Source of the DNA: JAVVEG01 sp032251455
Lineage (GTDB): Bacteria; Pseudomonadota; Gammaproteobacteria; Pseudomonadales; Pseudohongiellaceae
Length of the DNA: 9,506 nucleotides
Reading direction: 5' to 3'
Assembly: GCA_032251455.1 (NCBI GenBank)
Contig: JAVVEG010000039.1
Location: forward strand, 1-9,506
The notes beneath the pieces were generated by a model, which worked only from the letters and a program-made list of their open reading frames with translations, was not told the origin of the DNA and searched no databases. A program made the position numbers and the translations under genes. Below, one piece after another: positions 1 through 4,950 of this stretch (the first letter of the stretch is position 1; the number at the start of each line of letters is the position of its first letter).

Positions 1-68
1 GGTCCAACCCGGAATGGAATGCCGGGACATTTGAATCGTGTTGGAAGTGCCAGAGTAATTCACGCAGT

Positions 69-126
69 CGATGACAAGTGGACGCAAAGGACGTGTTTTG
101 GTGGCCTTGATGTCCACTTGTCATCG
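69..126. promoter_or_regulatory. Perfect 15-bp inverted repeat upstream of the AbiEi antitoxin gene (candidate operator A)
   Basis: Seen: the 15 bases at 69-83 (CGATGACAAGTGGAC) are exactly the reverse complement of 112-126, with a 28-base centre. A looser third copy of the same core (ATG..AAGTG.AC) lies at 131-142. Known: characterised AbiEi antitoxins repress their own promoter by binding long inverted repeats upstream of the operon. Inference: this is one AbiEi operator. Its left arm contains an ATG that opens a longer reading frame for the antitoxin, but that start would put the operator inside the gene and is unlikely. If transcription began upstream of it, the repeat would also form a stable hairpin in the leader RNA. 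Confidence 0.65.
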
Positions 127-159
127 GCGTATGCTAAGTGACGACGAAGGCCACCAAAA
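96..159. promoter_or_regulatory. Perfect 13-bp inverted repeat interleaved with operator A (candidate operator B)
   Basis: Seen: 96-108 (TTTTGGTGGCCTT) is the exact reverse complement of 147-159. Its left arm lies inside the loop of the 69-126 repeat and its right arm lies outside it, so the two pairings cross. As DNA they could be two operator sites of different sequence; as RNA they could form a pseudoknot or two mutually exclusive hairpins. The right arm ends 25 bases before the chosen antitoxin start at 185. Known: AbiE promoters described so far carry two inverted repeats bound by AbiEi. Inference: second repressor site. Confidence 0.55.
107..135 (+). promoter_or_regulatory. Candidate sigma70-type promoter for the abiE pair
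   Basis: Seen: TTGATG at 107-112 and TATGCT at 130-135, each matching four of six consensus bases, 17 bases apart. The spacer is almost exactly the right arm of operator A (112-126), so a bound repressor would block polymerase, as expected for an autoregulated antitoxin. An alternative pair, TTGAAT at 31-36 with AGTAAT at 54-59 and the same spacing, would instead transcribe both inverted repeats into the leader. The sequence alone does not decide between them. Confidence 0.3.
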
Positions 160-184
160 AACGATTTCCACGTCTATCTACGCC

Positions 185-724
185 ATGGATAACACAACAG
201 CTATCAAACGATTGAATTATTGGGACGCACAAGGCCGTTTCGTCTTTACTCGTGCGGACCTGGCTAAGATTTTCCATGAGGACAGTCCCCGAGCCTTCAA
301 AGCTGGCGTGCAGCGCCTGGTGACCGATGAGATTCTGCTGCGCCCGGTGCGCGGCATCTATCTCTATGCCCTGAGCCGCAGCGGAAGCAGTGATACTGTC
401 GAGCACATTGCCCGGACACTGCGCCGGGGCGAATACAACTATGTCAGCCTGGAGTCAGCCTTGAGTGAATGCGGGGCGATTTCCCAGATTCCGGTGGACC
501 GACTTACCGTCATGACCACCGGGCGCAAAGGCGAGTATCCGACGCCTTTCGGTACCATCGAGTTTACTCACACCAAACGACGACCAGAGGATATCCTGTC
601 TGGTATTCAGGATGTAGGCCGCCCCCTCAAGCTGGCCACCCCGGCTACCGCCTGGCGTGACCTGAAGCGCGTAGGCCGGAATACCCACCTGGTCAATGAA
701 CAGGAGCTGGCAGGTAATGGCTGA
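185..724 (+). CDS. abiEi: AbiEi-like antitoxin and transcriptional repressor of a type IV toxin-antitoxin system
   Basis: A 179-residue protein. The first 60 residues look like the winged-helix DNA-binding domain of AbiEi antitoxins: ADLAKIF at 24-30, then the helix SPRAFKAGVQRLVTDEIL (34-51) and the wing segment RPVRGIYLY (53-61). The remainder has the family's YVSLESAL (86-93) and a C-terminal region ending in LATPATAWRDL (150-160). Known: AbiEi neutralises AbiEii without direct stable binding and represses the operon through upstream inverted repeats. I chose the ATG at 185 because the family starts shortly before the winged helix; no good Shine-Dalgarno site precedes it. An upstream in-frame ATG at 71 would add 38 low-complexity, Arg-rich residues and start inside the operator. 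Its stop overlaps the toxin start by eight bases, suggesting coupled translation. Family assignment is firm; the exact start is less so. Confidence 0.85.
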   Translation: MDNTTAIKRLNYWDAQGRFVFTRADLAKIFHEDSPRAFKAGVQRLVTDEILLRPVRGIYLYALSRSGSSDTVEHIARTLRRGEYNYVSLESALSECGAISQIPVDRLTVMTTGRKGEYPTPFGTIEFTHTKRRPEDILSGIQDVGRPLKLATPATAWRDLKRVGRNTHLVNEQELAGNG

Positions 725-1622
725 GTCGATTACTCCAGCAGATTTCGAGCGACTGACCGCGCTGGCCATGAGCGATCCCGGGCGGGCGCACATGCGGCCA
801 GTGATCCAGAAAGAACTGCTGCACTACGATATTCTTTACAGTCTGGACAGTGCCGGTCTGTTGGATCAACTAACGTTTCAGGGCGGGACACTGTTGCGTC
901 TGTGTCATGGCTCCCCGCGTTTCAGCGAAGACCTTGATTTTGTTGGTGGCAGAGAGTTCTCGAGGCAGCAACTCGAACCGATCAAGGATTGCATTGAGCA
1001 TTACATTGGCCAGCGCTACGGGTTGGAAGTCAGCGTCAAGGAGCCGCGTGAACTGAAACACGAGCGTGAGTATGCCGACCTGAAGATCGATAAGTGGCAG
1101 GTTGCTGTGGTTACTGCTCCTAAGCACAAACACATCCCACAGCAGCGCATCAAGGTGGAAGTTGCGAACATCGATGCGTATTCACGCGAACCCAAAGCAT
1201 TGCAGCTTAACTACCCGTTTTTGCCGGAAGGTTACGGTGATACATTGGTTCTGGCGGAAACCCTGGACGAGGTTATGGCAGACAAACTTGTATCACTGGT
1301 GAACACCACCGGTTATGTGCGCAATCGCGATATCTGGGATCTGCGCTGGTTGCAGCAACAGGGCGCTAAACTACGCACCGACTGGGTGATCAAAAAGGTC
1401 AACGATTACCGCATCGACGACTACCCGGAAAAGCTGGCAGACATGCTTGATCGCCTGCCGGGTATCATTGACGGTGACGTATTTCAGCGTGAGGTATTGC
1501 GTTTCATTCCTCAGGATGTGGCGCAGCGCACCTTGCAGAAACCGAAGTTCAAGCAGTTTCTGATCGCCGAAGTGTCCAGCATTTTACATCAGGTACAGAC
1601 GTCTTTACTGGAGCCACTATAG
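717..1622 (+). CDS. abiEii: AbiEii-like nucleotidyltransferase toxin of a type IV toxin-antitoxin system
   Basis: A 301-residue protein of the AbiEii/AbiGii nucleotidyltransferase family. Seen: the fold's first motif FQGGTLLR (54-61) followed by RFSEDLDF (68-75), whose D72 and D74 would bind metal; a third acidic position in KVEV (146-149); the conserved ADKLVSL (188-194); and RNRDIWDL (202-209) near the C-terminal lobe. All motifs look intact. Known: relatives transfer nucleotides, in the MenT group to the 3' end of tRNA, arresting growth and aborting phage infection. The start at 717 is chosen because AGGAG lies at 702-706 and the ATG overlaps the antitoxin stop, the usual layout; an upstream start at 696 lacks this support. 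Cytoplasmic. No downstream partner on the same strand is seen. Confidence 0.9.
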   Translation: MAESITPADFERLTALAMSDPGRAHMRPVIQKELLHYDILYSLDSAGLLDQLTFQGGTLLRLCHGSPRFSEDLDFVGGREFSRQQLEPIKDCIEHYIGQRYGLEVSVKEPRELKHEREYADLKIDKWQVAVVTAPKHKHIPQQRIKVEVANIDAYSREPKALQLNYPFLPEGYGDTLVLAETLDEVMADKLVSLVNTTGYVRNRDIWDLRWLQQQGAKLRTDWVIKKVNDYRIDDYPEKLADMLDRLPGIIDGDVFQREVLRFIPQDVAQRTLQKPKFKQFLIAEVSSILHQVQTSLLEPL

Positions 1623-2084
1623 GTGAATGATAGCGGTCCCAATGTAGGTGGTTGACGCCGAGTGTATAGCGTCTTTCTCACCGGTAAATTGGGAGCGCAG
1701 AGAGTAATTTATCGGTGTGCAGCAATTTATGTACGCCCGGCATGGGAATGAACTAATGAGGTGGAAGTCCTTTGCGTTGAACTCGATCATTGGATTCGAC
1801 GCAGAATCCAGATGGCATACTGGCGACAGTGGCGCAGTTCAAAAACACCGGGTATCCAACAGGCGTTATCCAACGCCTACCCGATCATAGCTCGCCACTG
1901 TTGACCCCTGACTAATGAAAGGGCTGTAGATCCCGAATTGGGACGAAGATAAGCTTGTTTTCAACATTTGTGACTGCTGCAAGTACGCTTCCACCCCAGC
2001 CTTCGGGATACCGATTCTGAATGAGTGTAACAGCAGCTGTACAAATCCATTTCGATGCTCATGCTGAATCCTGCAGGAACTGTT
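1623..2084. other. Gene-free stretch of about 460 bases after the toxin gene
   Basis: I see no convincing protein-coding frame on either strand. The first 280 bases are unusually rich in hairpins (annotated separately as a candidate structured RNA). The remainder, 1905-2084, contains a small hairpin TCCC-GAATT-GGGA at 1931-1943 and a compact palindrome ACAGCAGCTGT near 2032, downstream of the minus-strand HTH gene, but no T-tract that would make a clear terminator. No transposase fragment, tRNA or terminal inverted repeat was recognised. Confidence 0.5.
1654..1901 (+). ncRNA. Candidate structured RNA, possibly a group II intron 5' remnant
   Basis: Seen: consecutive stems at 1654-1658/1669-1673 (5 bp), 1679-1690/1706-1717 (12 bp with one G-U), 1791-1797/1804-1810 (7 bp) or alternatively 1774-1781/1795-1802 (8 bp with one G-U), and 1826-1834/1893-1901 (9 bp) enclosing 1849-1853/1879-1883 and 1861-1867/1872-1878. 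Between them the segments CGCCCGGCATGGG (1734-1746) and GAGGTGGAAGTCCT (1758-1771) resemble, from memory, conserved stretches in domain I of bacterial group II introns. Against a full intron: no reverse transcriptase, no recognisable GTGYG start and no domain V. It could be a truncated intron, another mobile-element RNA or an unrelated noncoding RNA. The strand is a guess from the motif orientation. Confidence 0.3.
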
Positions 2085-2345
2085 TTATGCGGCTGATTCA
2101 TGCTCTACATTCCATCCTGGAAAAACGAGCACAGCCGGGTGACAACGCAGAGCTCTCGCAAGAGTCTTGGCACGCTCCACTCCCAACTGAATGCGATCAT
2201 TCTCAATTGCCGAGATCGTCGATTGAGGGATGCCAGCAAGTTCAGCAAGCTGATTCTGGCTCAGCTCCTGCAGTTCTCTAAGAATCCTTACAGACTCACC
2301 AACCGACACATCTACACGACGTTCGGCCTTTCTATAGTCGCTCAT
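2085..2345 (-). CDS. Small XRE/Cro-type helix-turn-helix regulator, antitoxin-like
   Basis: An 86-residue single-domain DNA-binding protein. Residues 15-70 form a lambda-Cro type five-helix domain: ESVRILRELQELS, then NQLAELAGIPQSTISAIEND (31-50) as the helix-turn-helix, then a closing helix VERAKTLARALRC. The short tail ends in PGWNVEHESAA. The start at 2345 is preceded by a strong GGAGGA six to eleven bases upstream, preferred over longer starts at 2366 or 2408, which would put that site inside the gene. Proteins of this size and shape are often HigA-type antitoxins or autorepressors encoded beside a RelE/HigB-like toxin, but no such toxin is visible; instead the upstream DNA (2346-2711) holds short start-less frames. 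Regulator assignment is firm, the toxin-antitoxin role is conjecture. Confidence 0.8.
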   Translation of the reverse strand: MSDYRKAERRVDVSVGESVRILRELQELSQNQLAELAGIPQSTISAIENDRIQLGVERAKTLARALRCHPAVLVFPGWNVEHESAA

Positions 2346-2346
2346 G

Positions 2347-2436
2347 CTACTTCCTCCGATAGTCATGGGGCGTAACGTTCTCAACTTTGACCAAAACGCG
2401 ATCACCACGCAGTCGCTTGTTAAAGCGCTTTCTCAA
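2347..2436 (-). CDS. Possible 29-residue peptide abutting the HTH gene
   Basis: A short frame could begin at a TTG (2436) and ends in TAG at 2347-2349, one base before the HTH start codon. It is strongly basic at first (LRKRFNKRLRGDR), then VLVKVENVTPHDYRRK. The stop lies inside the spacer between the HTH gene's Shine-Dalgarno site and its ATG, an arrangement typical of translational coupling, so it may be a leader peptide or the tail of a degraded upstream gene. It lacks an ATG or GTG and a clear ribosome site, and I recognise no family. Weak call. Confidence 0.15.
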   Translation of the reverse strand: MRKRFNKRLRGDRVLVKVENVTPHDYRRK

Positions 2437-2443
2437 AAGAAGC

Positions 2444-2689
2444 CTAAAATTGCTTCAATTCTTCATAAAGGTTGTCGAGTATTTCTTCAATCAACAATCT
2501 CACCGCATTCAAGTCTGGCAAATGTGGACCGGTATTTTTAATGATAAGAGGAAACGGATTACCTCCGATACCGCCAATGTATAGTTTAGCATTTAACTCA
2601 GAAAGATCTGAGTGGGCCAGAGATTTATCTCGGATCCTCCTGTTTTTACAGTGTTTGGTCGCACATCCATTGTACCAACTTGTCTGGAT
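2444..2689 (-). pseudogene. Protein-like open frame without a usable start codon
   Basis: Seen: 81 sense codons run from just after a TGA (2690-2692) to TAG (2444-2446). The last 55 or so residues look like a genuine small protein: SDLSELNAKLYIGGIGG, then NPFPLIIKNTGPHLPDL, then a helical, acidic tail RLLIEEILDNLYEELKQF. A near-perfect Shine-Dalgarno AGGAGG sits at 2636-2641 on this strand, but no ATG, GTG or TTG follows in frame; the first possibility is a CTG at 2618-2620, 15 bases away. Either the start was lost by mutation or a rare start is used. I recognise no family. It precedes the HTH gene on the same strand, so it may be the decayed partner of that regulator. Confidence 0.3.
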
Positions 2690-2711
2690 TCAGGTCTTCC
2701 TTATGTTCGAG
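2646..2711 (-). pseudogene. C-terminal fragment of an unidentified gene
   Basis: Seen: 21 sense codons between a TAA (2712-2714) and a TAA (2646-2648), reading LEHKEDLNPDKLVQWMCDQTL, which has the composition of a real protein C terminus. The stop lies five bases before the AGGAGG at 2636-2641 that precedes the next frame, the spacing of adjacent genes in an operon. The interrupted upstream part suggests a truncated gene, perhaps cut during insertion of the neighbouring DNA. No family recognised; could also be chance. Confidence 0.2.
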
Positions 2712-2781
2712 TTATGGGACAGCAGTGAGCCGGAGTATAGATAGTAGCCACTGGAGTTGAGCAGTACGCCAGACCGTCCCG

Positions 2782-3459
2782 CTAATGTACGCCGCTTGCA
2801 GCTTCACCATTCAGCGGCTTGTATGACCCTGAAGTTAAAGTGAAAATGCCCAGGCCAATCAAAAACAATCCTCCAACCGTTTGCTGTGCTTTTCTTATTC
2901 GCAGGCTGGATCGCCACAAGCTTTCGAGTGGTTTTGCAAAGCTGGCAATCAGAAAATCGGGCACGGTATTCAGCACAACGACTATCAGTCCCAGAACGAT
3001 GAATTGTGCAAAAACGCTCCCGTTTTGAAGTTGTACGAACTGAGGGATGAATGCCAGGAAAAAAATTGCAGTCTTCGGGTTTAAAACCTCCGTAGCCATG
3101 CCCTGCAACAATATGGAGGTACTTGTCGGTGCACTGACATCACTACTTTGAGTTGTCGGGGCTTCAATGTAGTGCTTGGAAAGTATCATCTTCAGGCCCA
3201 GGTATACCAAAAATATACCGCCTGCCAGCTTCAGTATGACAAACGCTACCTGGGATGCTGCCAGCAGGGCGGATACCCCGACTGCGGCTCCAATTACGTG
3301 TACTGTTCCACCTATGGCTGTGCCACAAGTAGAAAGCATTCCAGCTTTCCTCCCACCTGCTATCGTGCGCGATAGCACGTAGAGCATCCCTGGGCCAGGA
3401 GCAAAGGCTAGAGCCAATGAAGCAGAAAGAAAGATGATCCACGTTTCTAGACTTAGCAT
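2782..3459 (-). CDS. LysE/RhtB-family amino-acid exporter
   Basis: A 225-residue inner-membrane protein of the length normal for the LysE/RhtB translocator family, which exports amino acids such as threonine, homoserine or lysine by proton antiport. Seen: the first membrane helix ends in the family hallmark APGPGMLYVLSR (20-31); a glycine-rich second segment (41-66) and third (72-92) follow; a hydrophilic loop 96-115; then LNPKTAIFFLAFIPQF (126-141), the second hallmark; and two further membrane segments around 149-175 and 194-213. The substrate cannot be told from sequence. AAGGAA precedes the ATG at a suitable distance. It starts 14 bases after the stop of the GIY-YIG gene on the same strand, so the two may be co-transcribed. 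Confidence 0.88.
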   Translation of the reverse strand: MLSLETWIIFLSASLALAFAPGPGMLYVLSRTIAGGRKAGMLSTCGTAIGGTVHVIGAAVGVSALLAASQVAFVILKLAGGIFLVYLGLKMILSKHYIEAPTTQSSDVSAPTSTSILLQGMATEVLNPKTAIFFLAFIPQFVQLQNGSVFAQFIVLGLIVVVLNTVPDFLIASFAKPLESLWRSSLRIRKAQQTVGGLFLIGLGIFTLTSGSYKPLNGEAASGVH

Positions 3460-3473
3460 CGTAGGTTCCTTGG

Positions 3474-4184
3474 TTAAGTACCATGCTGACGCACATAGTT
3501 AGCAAGAGATTCCAAAATTACCTGTAGGTTGCTCATTGGTATTCTTGCTCGTCGGTTACTATCTTCAGAACCGTTCGCGGAAAGTTCTTGAGAATTTTCA
3601 AAATCAGATAGTGCATTTTCGGTGCTTTTGGTTCTCGACCATATCGTAAGCGTATACCGGCCCGCCGACCTACCTCCGAGAGCCAGGTTATATTCACCTA
3701 ATTTGAATTTTACACCTCGGCCATTTTTTGTAATGTTGTATTTAATGGCAAGCTCATCAAGTTTCGGAATAAGCTCTGTGTATACTCGTTGAGAATTCTT
3801 CTTCTTCACCGCCTCAGAGGCTGCGACAACATCAGCTTCATCTGAAACCCCGATCTCTTGAGCCTCTGGGTGATAGGCTTCTATAAAATCAGTAACGGCA
3901 TCCACCAAAGTTTCATTCCCGTCCCAGAAGTATTCGCCATCAAGGCGAGAGTTGTCGAGGATCGTATGCAGCATAGATTCGACTTTTCGAGCATTCAACT
4001 TCGTCCATGCTTTAACAATAGATATTTTTACAGGGCTTATTGTACCCAACAGCTCTTTTTCTCTCCGATCCGGAAGATCGGTTGTAACACCAATTTTTTT
4101 GATAGGAGGGAAAGACGCTTCGCCGTCAAACTTCTGAAGCTTCTCCGAAAAAATTGGCTCGGCAATATAAATTGTATTCTGCAT
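3474..4184 (-). CDS. GIY-YIG (T5orf172/Mug113-like) nuclease-domain protein
   Basis: A 236-residue protein. Residues 1-100 look like the T5orf172/Mug113 branch of the GIY-YIG nuclease superfamily: IYI (5-7) as the first strand motif, KKIGVTTDLPDRREKEL (29-45) as the second motif with the catalytic arginine region, ARKVESMLHTIL (65-76) with the conserved Glu69 and His73, and a final GEYFW (83-87) with the metal-binding Glu84. The C-terminal part is a Lys-rich helix (118-150) followed by FKLGEYNLALGGRSAGRYTLTIW (160-182, abridged here as a beta-rich stretch) that I cannot assign. Such domains occur in phage proteins, restriction-like and defence proteins. ATG at 4184 is used; AGGA lies about 12 bases upstream, and a GTG 15 codons earlier is possible. 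It is visibly more A/T-rich than the genes to its right. Confidence 0.75.
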   Translation of the reverse strand: MQNTIYIAEPIFSEKLQKFDGEASFPPIKKIGVTTDLPDRREKELLGTISPVKISIVKAWTKLNARKVESMLHTILDNSRLDGEYFWDGNETLVDAVTDFIEAYHPEAQEIGVSDEADVVAASEAVKKKNSQRVYTELIPKLDELAIKYNITKNGRGVKFKLGEYNLALGGRSAGRYTLTIWSRTKSTENALSDFENSQELSANGSEDSNRRARIPMSNLQVILESLANYVRQHGT

Positions 4185-4227
4185 GATATTGTTAGTTCCT
4201 ATCGGTGCCACATTTTTTATGACTCGC

Positions 4228-4932
4228 TTACCCCGGCTCCAGCCGCGCCAGCGCCGCCCTTGCGTTGACGTTTCCCTTGGCAGCGGCCTTGCGATACCAA
4301 CGTAATGCCGCCTCTGCATCCCTTGCCGTGCCACGGCCCTGCTCCAGCATTTCAGCGAGCCGGAACTGCGGTATCGCATCACCTTGCTCGGCTGCCAATG
4401 TCCACCAGTACACGGCCATTGCATCGCTTTGCTCAACCCCGGTGCCCGAAAAATACACATTCCCCAGATTATGCTGGGCAAGCACATGAGCATCGGCAGC
4501 GGCACGTCGATACCACTGTACGGCGAGTTCTGGATTCTGCGCTTTGCCCAATCCTTCCGCGAAGGCGGTGCCCATCAGGAATTTTGCTTCCGGGTTGCCG
4601 GCAGCGGCCAGCTGCGCAATGTCGTCGATAACCCCGGCAGCGATGGATTGTGCCTGCGCCTTGTCGGCGGGAAAGCCCATGCGGCCGGTGGAATATACGC
4701 GGGCCAGCCACATGATGGCCAGTGTTTCTTCCCGCGCTACGGCACTCTCCAACAGGCGTTTTGCCTGCGCGTCATCCACGGTACCGGCCACGCCCGTGTA
4801 TAAATCGATTGCTCGTTGCAGCTCGGCGTCAGTGCCCGGTACTGGCTGGCAAGCCCCCATCAGGAGCAGGCTTGCCAGTAAGATGAACACTGCGGAAGTG
4901 CTCTGGGTACGTTGGGCCAGATTCATTGCCAT
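4228..4932 (-). CDS. Sel1-repeat (TPR-like) lipoprotein
   Basis: A 234-residue secreted protein. The N terminus has a hydrophobic stretch VFILLASLLLMGAC whose cysteine (Cys28) would be lipidated after signal cleavage, giving a periplasm-facing lipoprotein. At least three Sel1 repeats follow in about residues 114-221: AKFLMGTAFAEGLG...AVQWYRRAAA, AQHNLGNVYFSGTG...AVYWWTLAAEQG and PQFRLAEMLEQGRG...ALRWYRKAAAKG; a looser one precedes. Sel1 repeats build helical scaffolds for protein contacts; the partner is unknown. The gene follows the serine-hydrolase gene within 20 bases on the same strand, so a shared transcript is likely. Start is uncertain: ATG at 4932 or 4926, or TTG at 4944; none has a good ribosome site, which again suggests coupling to the upstream gene. 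Confidence 0.85.
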   Translation of the reverse strand: MAMNLAQRTQSTSAVFILLASLLLMGACQPVPGTDAELQRAIDLYTGVAGTVDDAQAKRLLESAVAREETLAIMWLARVYSTGRMGFPADKAQAQSIAAGVIDDIAQLAAAGNPEAKFLMGTAFAEGLGKAQNPELAVQWYRRAAADAHVLAQHNLGNVYFSGTGVEQSDAMAVYWWTLAAEQGDAIPQFRLAEMLEQGRGTARDAEAALRWYRKAAAKGNVNARAALARLEPG

Positions 4933-4950
4933 GGCGTGAAGCAATGGGGG

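Noticed and set aside
1..30. Small palindrome CCCGG/CCGGG at the left edge as a terminator
   Set aside because: Only five base pairs and no following T-run; the upstream gene is not in the window.
71..184. N-terminal extension of the antitoxin from the ATG at 71
   Set aside because: It would start inside a perfect inverted repeat, lacks a ribosome site, and adds residues unlike AbiEi proteins; the ATG at 185 fits the family.
1853..1878. Integron attC-like core (ATCCAAC with a short hairpin)
   Set aside because: One half matches the RYYYAAC core, but no matching GTTRRRY partner is present and there is no integron cassette layout around it.
2021..2281. Plus-strand frame of 86 codons across the HTH gene
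   Set aside because: Overlaps the HTH domain on the opposite strand, which has a strong ribosome site and clear motif; this frame shows none.
2724..2760. GAGCCGGAG resembling the beginning of group II intron domain V
   Set aside because: The complementary closing strand expected about 20 bases later is missing, and the element is about 800 bases from the intron-like stretch with a minus-strand gene between.
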